Below, piece by piece: positions 10,971 through 21,204 of a stretch of DNA of 64,000 nt. The notes under the pieces were generated by a model. That model did not search any database, was not told where the DNA came from, and saw only the letters and a program-made list of their open reading frames with translations. The stretch is from assembly GCA_009809945.1 (NCBI GenBank), contig WTPW01000663.1, forward strand, positions 168,911-232,910, written 5' to 3'. The position numbers were made by a program, and so were the translations under genes. The first letter of the stretch is position 1. Each line of letters opens with the position of its first letter. This stretch comes from Gigaspora margarita. Taxonomy: Eukaryota; Glomeromycota; Glomeromycetes; Diversisporales; Gigasporaceae.

Positions 10971-11181
10971 ACAAATTGATCAAATCAGACTAAATTTCAA
11001 GAGCGATAAGTTCTGCAGCATAATGTATCATGATAGACATTACTATAATTTAATGCAAACCAGATCATCCTTAACAACATAATATGTATCACTGGAATAA
11101 TGTAACCATCGACGGGGAGAGCTTATGATATTCATGCCAAACTTAACTTCGATGATTAATATAAATTTATGTAATCCTTAA
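10433..11181. other. Intergenic DNA with a 51-base poly(A) run
   Basis: No gene. The A-run spans 10919-10969. It could be the tail of an old retroposon (the bases before it have no recognisable element) or an expanded mononucleotide tract, possibly with assembly error in its length. Confidence 0.5.
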
Positions 11182-11346
11182 TTTAGAGATGAATTTGAGA
11201 GCATATGTTGTTCTGCGCGAACACATCCTTATATACATTCTGATTTCTATAACATTAACGTTAGTTTAGAGATGAATTTGAGAGCATATGTTGTTCTGCG
11301 CGAACACATCCTTATATACATTCTGATTTCTATAACATTAACGTTA
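11182..11346 (+). repeat. Near-exact 83-bp tandem duplication
   Basis: Units at 11182-11264 and 11265-11346 begin TTTAGAGATGAATTTGAGAG and appear identical apart from the final base. The identity suggests a recent event or an assembly artefact. The period is not a multiple of three and the DNA is non-coding. Confidence 0.85.
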
Positions 11347-11371
11347 AAATTATAACATCTACGCTAAGATC

Positions 11372-11610
11372 TAAGGCCGCACAAAGTTAATTTTTCGTTT
11401 TGCATAAACCGCCGACCAATTTTTCCAAAAAAAATTTTTTTTTTAAATTCCTATTGTGCCAATTATTCCATTTTTGGCATTTAATTTTTTCTCCGGTGTC
11501 ACCGATAATGACCTTCATTTTCAGTAATTACCCGATAGGCCCGATAAAAAAAGACAAAAATTTCTGATTCCATTTATGCAAACCGAAGAATTAACTTTGC
11601 GTGACCTTAA
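11372..11610. mobile_element. MITE G1 (TAAGGCC group)
   Basis: A 239-bp element with ends TAAGGCCGCACAAAGTTAA and TTAACTTTGCGTGACCTTAA. The arms match for about 38 bp and run on into TTTTGCATAAAC. It has no coding capacity and belongs with F, G2 and H. Confidence 0.8.
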
Positions 11611-11628
11611 ATGTGAAGATGAATTAAT

Positions 11629-11656
11629 TTAGGCCACGAAGTTAAAATTTTTTTTA

Positions 11657-11695
<39 letters not shown>

Positions 11696-12020
11696 TCCGA
11701 CCCGCCGACGGAATTTTGAAACACCAAGGTTATGCAACTCATACAGGGGAGTCCCAAAATTCCGGGTCGGGATACGTCGGAGTGCACCGGGATCATGGTC
11801 GGCTGGATCGGAATCGATCAATTTTGCCCATAAAAAATTTTACTAATAAATCATATCCATTCATTAAGTAAAAAATGCCCAGCTGATAAATTTGTTATAG
11901 AACCTGCTAACAACTAGGACTAAACGTCGACCTAGATCCGACGAATCCGACCCGGAATTTGGTGACCCTCCTGTAAAATTCAGGTAATGCAAAACGAAAA
12001 ATTAACTTTGCGTGGCCTAA
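11629..12020. mobile_element. MITE G2 (TAAGGCC group), split by B2
   Basis: It starts TTAGGCCACGAAGTTAA and ends TTAACTTTGCGTGGCCTAA, only 18 bases from G1. A T-run then A-run lies near 11650-11695. Element B copy 2 is inserted at 11742, between GGTTATGCAACTCA and AAATTCAGGTAATGC. Confidence 0.75.
11742..11975. mobile_element. MITE B, copy 2
   Basis: 234 bp, with ends TACAGGGGAGTCC and GGTGACCCTCCTGTA. Internal sequence such as AATGCCCAGCTGATAA is shared with copy 1. Both copies are preceded by AACTCA and followed by AAAA, so either the target is preferred or the true element is slightly longer than the inverted repeat. Confidence 0.8.
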
Positions 12021-12129
12021 TAGCGCCATTTCAGTGTAATGGTGTTTTCGCGAAAATTATGGTGTCTACACCAAATTTTTGGTGCATATATAGTTTACAT
12101 TAAGCCATCAATAATACATAAAAATGCCA

Positions 12130-12350
12130 ACATTATATTCGTTACAATAGCAAGTAAGTTTTGTACAGAATGTTTACAGTAACTCATGATAAAATTTGTG
12201 ATAATTCTGATGAAACTAACTCTGTTTTAACCACTCACCAAATGGCACTAGAATAGCAAGCAAGCTTGTAAGAGAATTTTTACGATAACTTACGAGAGAA
12301 ATCACATAAATTAAAATGCACACAATCTCAACCACATTAATCAATGAAAA
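12130..12350 (-). repeat. Two satellite units, minus orientation
   Basis: Words such as TTTACAGTAACTCATGATA and GATAATTCTGATGAAACTAA are the complement of the roughly 100-bp satellite at 4490-6115. The two units are heavily diverged. Confidence 0.5.
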
Positions 12351-12359
12351 ATAAACAGG

Positions 12360-13527
12360 GACGCCGGTGGTGCCCGTCTAATACTAGTACGTTAATGGGT
12401 TCCGTTAGCTTTCTGTACTAAATTTAATATAAAGAAAAAAATTATTTTACAATAACAAGCAATAAATTATATTTTAAACTTTGATAAAATATACTAATAT
12501 TTTTTCTTTGCAAAATTTTAGCAAATTTATTTATAAAAATTTTGCATAAATTACTTTACAAAATTTACTATATTAAATTTAGTACAGCACTTAAAAAATG
12601 ATAAAAAAATATAAATTTATAATATAGTAATAAAAATAATAAAAATTTATATTATTTAATCTATACTTGATTTTGAAATTGTAAAAAAAACTTTTTAAAA
12701 ATAATTTATATTTATTTTACTATAAGGTATTGCAATCTAAAAAATAATTAAATTTATTTATAAAATATAGCAAAATTGTAGTAAATTAAAAGTAAATTTG
12801 TAGTAAATTTAATTTAAATCATCAAAAATATTTAATTTAAAAATTTTATTAAATTGTCAAAATATATATTAAATTTTTAACCAGTTATAAAGCTACTTTT
12901 CTAATTATAGTAAAAATAAATTTATTAAATTTTGTTAAAAATTTTATAAAATATATATATATTTTAGATTTTATAATTGTATATTTTTTGTAAACAAATA
13001 AATACTATAGCAAATTATTTTATAAAAGTTTTCAACTGGATAACTTGTTTATTAAGTTTGCTTAATTAAACAAAATCCTTCAGCTCATCAAAATAAAGAA
13101 TCTGAAAGTATGAGCTCCCAATGTCTAAATTCGAGATGTGTGGAAGCTTTGGAATTTTTTTTATTAAGTCAAAACACTTAGAATAACACTTCTATCCATT
13201 AACCAATTTATTTTTACTTTGCCTAACGTAGGTTTTTAAAATTCAATCAAAAGACTCACGAATATTATTGTTGAAGATATGGGATCTTTGCTAGGAAAAT
13301 CACCCTTCGACACTTTCCGATCGGGTAATTTCGGACAAATTTAGAGCAACATGCCAGTTCTATATAAATGTAAATCATCCTTTGCCTTTATTGATTCAAT
13401 AGTTCATCAAATAGACTTTCGAATCATTAAAGTCAAATAATGATTTGCATGCAAATAAAACCGGTATGTTTGTTTAAGTTCGTCCGAATTAGCCCGATCG
13501 GAAAATGTCGAAGGGCGATTTTCCTAG
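12360..13527. other. Very AT-rich intergenic DNA
   Basis: From about 12430 to 13030 the sequence is nearly pure A and T with no frame of note. Sequence near 13270-13340 (GGAAAATCACCCTTCGACA, then TTCCGATCGGG) reappears inverted near 13490-13530 just before MITE I1. A larger inverted-repeat element of about 250 bp may therefore end there. Confidence 0.45.
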
Positions 13528-13742
13528 TAAGGCAAGACCAATTTAATTCGGTGGTTTACATACCCCTCCCCCTCTTCTGCCTTCCCCCATTTTCCCCCCT
13601 CACTATATATTCGGAATTTCGGAAACCTTTTATAATATCGCGGATTATTTCGGAGAAAATTTTTATAATAAACTCCCTCCAGCCCCCCCTCTTTTGTGAG
13701 AAGGATGTAACGTAAACCACCGAATTAAATTGGTCTAGCCTA
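13528..13742. mobile_element. MITE I, copy 1 (TAAGGC group)
   Basis: Ends TAAGGCAAGACCAATTTAAT and ATTAAATTGGTCTAGCCTAA, followed inward by TCGGTGGTTTACAT and its complement. The interior has C-rich blocks (CCCCTCCCCCTCTTC). Copy 2 is at 39528-39952. Confidence 0.8.
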
Positions 13743-14100
13743 AAGATCCCATATAAAAAATTTATTTTTTTCATTAAGTCAAAATATTTATTATTATTAT
13801 TTTTCCTTATTTATATCAAGATGGATCATGTCATTACTACTGATATAGTTGATTAAATAAATAATTGCACCTAAGATATTCTTCAATCGGTGGAGAATGA
13901 AAACTAAACACGTAACTATTATTGACGTAGAGCAAATCCACCATAATAACAAGTTTGAAAGTGAAAAATAAAATGCAAAATGGAAATCCACGCTGGTGTG
14001 CACAAAATTTAATTTATGATGTATACCAATTGACATTACCGAATCAGTGCAATATTTTTATATATCTATGATCATATAAGGAAATTTTTTTGGAACATAT

Positions 14101-14275
14101 TTTATCGCATCATTGATGTTCAAAAAACCTCATGTTCATATCGTACAAATATAGAAATTTCCACAATGATCTTCTAGAGAAGCACAAATTTATCGCACCA
14201 TTGATGTACAAAAAACCTAATGCTCATATTGTACAAATATAGAAATTTCCACAATGATCTTCTAGATTCAAAAGA
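14101..14275 (+). repeat. 87-bp tandem duplication upstream of the aminotransferase
   Basis: Two units starting TTTATCGCA (14101 and 14188) share AAATATAGAAATTTCCACAA and TGATCTTCTAGA. They differ by a few substitutions. The duplication ends about 290 bases before the aminotransferase start codon and could touch its promoter, but I see no specific regulatory motif. Confidence 0.75.
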
Positions 14276-14562
14276 GAGATACTTCACAGGCCAGTAAACC
14301 ATACTCTTCGTAGCATTCCATTCCTGGTATAGAGATTGCACCCGGTAGGAAATGCTACTATGTGCATAGTAATTTATCCGGATAATTGGGGTAGAGATTT
14401 TTCCAATCTCTATCTCGGTATAAATTTGATCCACACAGGATGAAATGTGATGTGTGGAATTCCTCATTTATTTAAAGCAGTTGTAATTCGTCAAAATTAC
14501 AGCAATTTCCTATAATTTATTGCAACTGAACTAAATTATAATATTTGGCTTATCATAGAAAT

Positions 14563-16317
14563 ATGGCTTCTTCTGAAGAGACGAATGATAATGTTAACAA
14601 AATAAACATTGCTAAAGCATCGGAAAAAGTTATTCATTTTAAGCAAGATGGTAATTTAAAAGTTTAATCAAATAATTTATAAAGAAAAATTCATATTAAT
14701 TATTTTTTTCATTAGTATGGTCTATATTCACACCATTGGCTTTAAAGTTTAACGCTGTGAACTTGGGTCAGGGATTTATGAAGTATTATCAATTTTATAT
14801 ATTTTAGATACTTCAATTATGTGTATACATGTATTATCTAATACCGCTTTATTTTTGAAGCTTTCTACCACCAAATTTTGTTAAAGAGGCTGCAGTGAAC
14901 GCTATTTTTCATAACGACTATAATCAATATAGGTAAAAATTGTAAACGATATAATTCTACTTAAAGTACATGTTACTAAAATATAATCTTAAAACAGTCA
15001 TCCTAAAGGGTCTTTACATTTAAGAAAAGCATTGGCGGATACTTATAGTCCTTTGTTGAACAGAACAATAGATCCAGAGACCGAAATACTAATTTCTGCC
15101 GGAGTTATTGAGGGGCTTTATTCGTTATTCGCAGGGTTGTTAGATGAAAATGATGAAGTAATTGTATTTGAACCATTTTATAATCATTATCCTGTAAGTA
15201 ATTAAATTATAATAACAACCAATTAGATTTATAAATTTAGTTCATTTTGTCTTTTATTTATTTATTTATTTTTTTCTGTTTCAATGTTATATTAAGGAAT
15301 ATATTACAATGAATGGTGGAATACCCATTTATGTGACATTACATCCTCAAGGCGACACATCTAAAACTATTTCTTCAGCTGATTGGAAATTTGATATTAA
15401 TGAATTAAGATCAAAAATCACTAACAAAACTAAGATGATTGTTTTCAATACTCCGCATAATCCGACCGGAAAAGTTTTTTCAACGGAAGAAATGATAGAT
15501 ATTAGCAAAGTTGCTCGTGAATTTAATTTAATTATCATTAGCGATGAAGTAGTAAGTATTAAAATTGATTATTAAATGCTCAACCCAAGATTAATATAAC
15601 AATAAATTATATTTGAAGTACGATAGGATTTGTTACAAACCAAATATTCATGAACACATAGCTAATCTCCCAGAAATGTGGGAACGCACAATAACTCTTA
15701 ACAGTTGCAGTAAAACCTTTGGAGTTACTGGTTGGCGTGTTGGATGGCTGATAGGCCCAAAAAATTTAATATCACCAATATTAGCAGCACACACGAGAAT
15801 TGTATTTTGTGTAAATGCTCCGCTTCAAGTAAGTATTCTCAATACTTGTGGTTCAAATTTAAAGATTTTGATATAATTAACTATCTTTAAAAAAAAAAAA
15901 CTCTAGGAGGCGATAGCAATTTCATTTGAAAAGGCCGACAAAGAGAATTACTATGAAATTAATTGCCAATTATATGAAGAACGTCGCGAAAAATTTATGA
16001 AAATATTGTCAGATGTAGGATTACCGTATACAATACCACAAGGCTCCTATTATATATTAGTTAATATCTCAAAAATTCTGATTCCATCAGACTATCAATA
16101 TCCACCAGAAATACAATTTCAGACAAAAGATTATAAATTTTGTTATTGGATGACAAAAGAGATTGGTGTTGTTGCTATACCACCTAGCGAATTTTATAGT
16201 GAAGAAAATAAATGGTTAGCGCAAGATTATGTAAGATTCGCATTTTGCAAAACTGATGATATTTTAGATCAAGCTGCAATTGCTTTACAAAAGTTGAAAA
16301 ATTATATCGTGGATTAA
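14563..16317 (+). CDS. Kynurenine/glutamine-type aminotransferase (class I/II, PLP), seven exons
   Basis: Exons: 14563-14650, 14716-14782, 14861-14932, 14998-15193, 15297-15551, 15619-15828 and 15907-16317. All junctions are GT-AG with consistent phase, giving 432 codons and a TAA stop. Family signatures are in order: FNAVNLGQGF near residue 45-55; NTPHNPTGK with the PLP-contacting Asn196; SDEVYD with Asp224 and Tyr227; SCSKTFGVTGWR with the Schiff-base Lys258; and YVRFAF with the substrate-carboxylate Arg406. The length fits cytosolic kynurenine aminotransferase / glutamine transaminase K (about 420-450). Known members transfer amino groups from kynurenine, glutamine or aromatic amino acids to 2-oxoacids, and some cleave cysteine conjugates; substrate choice cannot be read here. 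I see no signal or targeting peptide. The ATG at 14563 is the first in frame with the fold. It is the only intact gene in the window, and repeats lie on both sides. Confidence 0.93.
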
Positions 16318-16441
16318 TTAGAAATTATTTAAAATTTAACATGATTGCTATTTCTTAATTTGTACCAATTATTGATAAAACCATTTATTATTTATAATAT
16401 TCAATTGACCTTTTTTTTTTGAAAAATCATTTAACAAAATT

Positions 16442-16447
16442 AATAAA
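16442..16447 (+). terminator. Candidate poly(A) signal of the aminotransferase
   Basis: AATAAA lies 125 bases after the stop codon in an AT-rich 3' region. Position and sequence are reasonable, but AATAAA is common by chance in DNA this AT-rich. Confidence 0.4.
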
Positions 16448-16799
16448 GTATTTATTGAAACTAAACATATTTTATAAAAAACAATTTATTTAATGAACTT
16501 TTTTTTCTTCTTTTTTTTTTTAAAAAAAAAAAACCTCGCCTTTCTTACAACAATGAAATAATTTTAAAGATTATATAATAAGCTAAGAAAATTTTTGCTT
16601 AATAAAATTTTTAACAGAAAAACTGGAAATTTTTTTGAATTTAAAGATAGTCTTGAAGTATTTTTCTTAACAAACTTAAAGCTTTATTTTATTAATATAA
16701 ACGTGAAGTGTCTTACTAACTTATTTATGAACAAAAAGATGATAGTTTGCAAAAGTTACAACATCATAAACATAATGATATTCCGGTGTCTGAGTACAT
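16448..16799. other. AT-rich DNA downstream of the aminotransferase
   Basis: A T-run then A-run sits at 16500-16532. The 68-codon frame at 16595-16801 shows no motif and is probably chance. Confidence 0.4.
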
Positions 16800-16955
16800 G
16801 ATTAAAGTTAAGTTTGCATTGAAATATCGTGATTTCTACCATGAGTTACTGTAAAAATTCTGTTACAAATCTTATTATTCCAGTGGTTAAGGTGGAGTTA
16901 GTTGTATTGGAATTATCATAATTTCTATCATGATTACCGCAAAAAAATTCTATAC
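16800..16955 (+). repeat. Two satellite units
   Basis: TTAAGTTTGCATTGAAATATC, TACCATGAGTTACTGTAAAA and GTTAGTTGTATTGGAATTATC match the roughly 100-bp satellite of 4490-6115. Element Z begins 5 bases after the second unit. Confidence 0.65.
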
Positions 16956-16959
16956 TAAC

Positions 16960-17223
16960 TACCGTAGTGCACTGACCAAAAGACCCGGGTCTTATACAAA
17001 ATACCCGTCAAAAAACTTACAAAAGACCCGGTATATCATACGGCAGCGGGTCTGTGCCGCAAGGAAAAAAAATTTTTAAGCATTTACGCATTTCACACTT
17101 ACAATAAGCAGTCTAAAAATTTAAAAAAATCTATATTTATTAATAGAGATCTTGTGCTTTACACCGGGTATTTTGCAATGGGGGTATTGAAAAAGGGGGT
17201 ACTTTGGTCAGTGCACTACGGTA
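16960..17223. mobile_element. Inverted-repeat element Z (TACCGTA ends)
   Basis: The ends are TACCGTAGTGCACTGACC and its exact complement GGTCAGTGCACTACGGTA. The interior has several RGACCCGGGT words. Element Y at 50821-51141 has similar TACCGTA ends and the same GACCC-rich interior. Non-coding, 264 bp. Confidence 0.8.
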
Positions 17224-17709
17224 GGTGCATGTGTTGCTTAAAGGGAGTTAGAGATGAGTGTATTATACTAGTACATTATGTATTAGTTTTAGTGTAATTC
17301 TTACAAAATTTTCTCAAATTTTTTATGGATATTAAGCTATAATTTATAGAAAAAAGATAAAGCTTTGCATTAATATTTATAAGTTTTGGGTAAAATAATA
17401 TGAAAATCATATATTGTTTGTAAAATAAACTTTTCAATAAACTAATTGTAAGTGAAATAAGATACCTGCAAAGTGATTGTTTATAAAGTAAGGAGAGTCG
17501 ATTATTTTATTATATAAAATATAAGTTAGAACACTATTTTCAGAAGCCTGTTAACAAAGTGATAAGGCAATTATTATTGTGAAATAATATGATTTTATGG
17601 ATATGTTCAATTTGTCACTTTGACTTTATGGGTTTCTGTATATGGTCTCAATGCATTTTGCTAGATGCAGGAGTTGCTAGGTTAATATTGTAATTGATTA
17701 TTAGAGAAT
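17224..17709. other. AT-rich DNA between elements Z and W
   Basis: No gene or repeat recognised. Confidence 0.35.
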
Positions 17710-18118
17710 GGGTAACAGTCAAGGGACATGTCCACATGTAATGGCTTAGAATGCGTTACTTATAAATCAATGAGTTGACTCACCCAATTTTATATTAAAT
17801 TTATGCAAAAAAATCATTTAAATTGATTTATTAAAGTATACATATAAAAGTCTCTTTAAATTTTAAATATATATTCTTTGGCATTTGATACTCTTTTGTT
17901 TAATGTTTTAGTTCTTAATTTTAAGCAGGGAGCTGAAAATCTTCCACTAAAGTTGACCAATTCTTCACTATGTTCTTTTAAGTCAAATGAGTAATTCACC
18001 CTATATGTTAATATGATTGGTCAAAATAATCTTTTGAAAATATGAAAGATGCTAATTAAGTAAAGGCTTTTTGTGCCCTAATTGAAAGTTAAAGAGGAGG
18101 TTTTTCTTATTCTAATGG

Positions 18119-18440
18119 TATAGTCAGATCTCTCTAAATGCAACCCCCTAAATGCAACACCTCTCTAAATGCATATAGAAGGCTAGCCCCATAATGGGAT
18201 TTATAGATAAATGCACATTCTTTATTTGCAATTGCACGCCCACTTATAAAATCTCCTTTTATAAATGCACCCACGTGATTATTGGCCAATCAAATTCATT
18301 ATTTCTAGGCTACTAAACCATATTTATCATATAATAATAGTGACATTATGATTTTATCAGTGTTCTCTAATTGCAACACACCCTAAATGCATGCTCTAGA
18401 GCTGGTCCTGACAATGTGTATTTAAGAAGGTCTAACTGTA
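18119..18440. mobile_element. pogo/Tigger-like MITE, copy 1, nested in W
   Basis: Ends TAGTCAGATCTCTCTAAATG and AAGGTCTAACTG, flanked by TA on each side (18119-18120, 18439-18440). The right arm of W (about 20375-20385) has the same site empty. The family end, seen better in copy 2, is CAGTCAGACCTCTCTAAG, typical of pogo-type elements with TA duplications. The interior repeats CTCTAAATGCA words. No open frame. Confidence 0.8.
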
Positions 18441-18470
18441 GTTAAATTATCAAAATTGGCTTGGTGGATC

Positions 18471-18607
18471 CCAAGATACTTGGGATCAAAGAAGAGAACA
18501 TAAGGATTTGCAATTCACTGTTACATGAGTATTATAAATAATAATACTTTGTGTATTAGTGAATTTGTATATCCTTATGTTCTCTTCTTTGATCCCAAGT
18601 ATCTTGG
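18471..18607. mobile_element. 137-bp hairpin element J nested in W
   Basis: It is nearly palindromic: CCAAGATACTTGGGATCAAA at the left and TTTGATCCCAAGTATCTTGG at the right, with arms of about 50 bp. The right arm of W reads straight through this place (GGATCCCAAGCAGTG complement), so J is an insertion. Confidence 0.75.
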
Positions 18608-19306
18608 AATCAGTGTTTAAAATTAGCTTGCACAAGATGCACATGTGCAAGTACTTTTTTTATGTGCATTAAAACCTAGATAAGTAAATGCACATGTGTG
18701 CATTTAAAATTAATTTAAATGATTGTACAGAAAAATAATGTGCAACAAGAATTAAAATTTTTATACACAAAAAATAAATGCAATAAGAATTTAAATTTTA
18801 TTGTACAAAAAATAATTAGACAATCATATTTATTTTTTTTGAAAGCTTTAATATAATCAATAAAATATAGTTATTATTTTTTTATACAAATCAGATAACT
18901 TTACTAATACCATTTTTCATTTTATATACCTATGAATATAACTAAAAAAGTGTAACTTTATTTATAGAAATGTAAAAAAAAACTCTATATTAATGAGATA
19001 TCAACTAATTTACATAGAATTTTAGAGTAGATGAATTTTGTTCTTCTAACAACTTATCTTGTTGCATAAAAATTGATTTGCTTACTGTTATTTTGACTTT
19101 CATATTTAGCAATGATTAATAATTGTATATTAAGATTCTTAAAATTTATTATAAAAAATTTTTATATCAAACATTAATTGCTGCTATATATAAAAGGCAA
19201 ATAATACTAAGCAAATCAATTTTTATACAATATAAAAAGTTGTTTAAAAGAATGAAATACATTTATTTTAAAAATTTTATGTAAATCTATTAAAATTTCA
19301 TTAGCA

Positions 19307-19417
19307 TATTGTCGCAAAATAATGGGCATGGGCGTTATTTAGAGGTTTGGCCTGAATTAAGCTTAATTTAGGCCAAAATTTGTAATTTCGCCCCTGCGCA
19401 TTATTTTGTGACAATAC
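19307..19417. mobile_element. Small inverted-repeat element K inside W
   Basis: Left TATTGTCGCAAAATAATG and right CATTATTTTGTGACAATA face each other over 111 bp. The centre is another palindrome, GGCCTGAATTAAGCTTAATT, ending in TAGGCC. Confidence 0.65.
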
Positions 19418-19734
19418 AGTAATACAATTTTTATTTTATGTTTTTTACAAAAAATTACAATTTTTTTTAGCTATATTTATTGATAAGTAAAATGACAACA
19501 ATACTAATTAAAAGTTATCTAATTTACATGAAAATTATATAGTAAGTATATTCTGTACTCCTGAACAACATTTATTATTGCATAAAAAATGTGATTGTAA
19601 AGAAGTAATTTATTATTAAAATCAGCTAACAAATTCTAAAAAAATAATGATAATAATATAATTGTGACCATGTAGGGGTATTTTTAATATAAATAAACAG
19701 TATCATGTTTTGACTAGTAATACAAATCAAAAAT

Positions 19735-19980
19735 TGAAAATTGCAACTAATCGAAAAGTTGACAACTAATTGATTGAACTATCAATTAATCAGTTAGTTG
19801 CAACTAATTGATTAAAGAATTAATTAGTAAATTAGTTGCAATTAATTGATTAATTGATTATTAATCGATTAGTTGCAACTAATCGATTAAAGAACTAATT
19901 AGTGAATTAGTTGTAATTAATCAATTAATCAATTAATTGCAACTAGTTGTCAACTAATTGAGCAACTAATCGATTAAAAA
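19735..19980. repeat. Array of AACTAATTGATTA words inside W
   Basis: Some fifteen copies of AACTAATYGATTA or its complement alternate in both orientations, with palindromes such as TAGTTGCAACTA. It lies in the middle of foldback W and could form many alternative hairpins. Confidence 0.65.
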
Positions 19981-20704
19981 AATTTTGTCAATTTGTAACA
20001 CTAGTTTTGACATGATTATATAGAGTTTGTAACTATATAGGAGGCAATTGTATAGGCAGAAAACTGTATATGTACTAATTTAGCTAATAGATTAACCTCT
20101 TATTCTGCACCAATTTAGTTGATAAGTTAGTCTCTTTTAGTTAAACAATAACTAATAAATATAATAATAATTTGCAAATTGAAGATTTTATTATATTTAC
20201 TTACTCAATAATTTTTTTAATGTACATATGTGCAAGTAAAAAATTTTTATATGAACTCATGTGCAATCAATTAATTGTTTGTGCAACTAAAACCTGTATA
20301 TTACTTGCATTTGTGCAAGTAATTTTGAATCTGAATTTTAAACACTGCTTGGGATCCACCAAGCCAATTTTGATTATTTAATTACTATTAGAATCAGAAG
20401 AACCTCCCTATTAACTTTCAATTAGGGCACAAGGAGCCTTTACTTAATAGCATCTTTTGTATTTTCAAAAGATTATTTTGACTAATCATATTACTATATA
20501 GGTGAGTCACTCATTTGACTTAAGGAACATAGTAAATAATTGATCAAGTTTAGTGGAAGATTTTTAGCCCCCTGCTTAAAATTAAGAACTAAAACTTTAA
20601 ACAAAAAGTATTAAATGCCAAAGAATATATATTTAAAATTTAAAAAGATTTTTATATGTATATTTTTTAAATAAATTCAATTTAAATGATTTTTTTGGGG
20701 GTCG

Positions 20705-20827
20705 TCTAAAGCCTTGTACCTTCATATATTGATTTACATATTGCATAAATTGTATTCTTGATATCTATATAACCTGCTAACCTTAAATGCATCAAAAACG
20801 AGCCCTAACGAGGTACAAGCTTTAGCC
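20705..20827. mobile_element. Small MITE in the right arm of W
   Basis: CTAAAGCCTTGTACCTT on the left faces GAGGTACAAGCTTTAG on the right. The left arm of W lacks this block, which supports insertion. Confidence 0.6.
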
Positions 20828-21204
20828 ACCCTCTTTTTTTGTATAAATTTACATATAAAATTGGGTGAGTCAACTCATTTGATCTATAAGTAATTGCACT
20901 CTGTTGGACATGTCCCTTGATTGGTAAGGGAAAACGTAGTAAACATACGGTTTTGAGCAGATAATTACCAATATAAAAATGACGAGATTGTTTTTTCTCA
21001 TGCAAGGGCATTTAAAGGCCTTTGATTAGTAGAGTAAGCCATTTATCTTTTCACTATTGCTCGTCTTGTGAAGAATGGCTCTATCATACTATCACTCCCA
21101 CCTGTTTTTAATAATTCATAAAATAAGGATAATAGATTGTCTTTTTTTTGCCAAGTTTTAATGGTAATGATTGATATTGCTAATAGGCTTTATAAACGTT
21201 GCAG

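Larger units (their letters stand above)
17710..20930. mobile_element. Large foldback element W, about 3.2 kb
   Basis: Arms face each other over hundreds of bases. The left holds TCAAGGGACATGTCC (17719-17733) and the right its complement (20906-20920). Further paired segments include GTTGACTCACCCAATTTTAT, GTGCCCTAATTGAAAGTTAA and CAAAATTGGCTTGGTGGATC. Each arm works as the uninterrupted reference for the other: the left arm has a TA-flanked element (18119-18440) and a hairpin (18471-18607), and the right arm has a small MITE (20705-20827). The 1.7-kb interior (18630-20340) has no transposase frame. Either it is a non-autonomous foldback or the coding part is lost. Confidence 0.75.
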
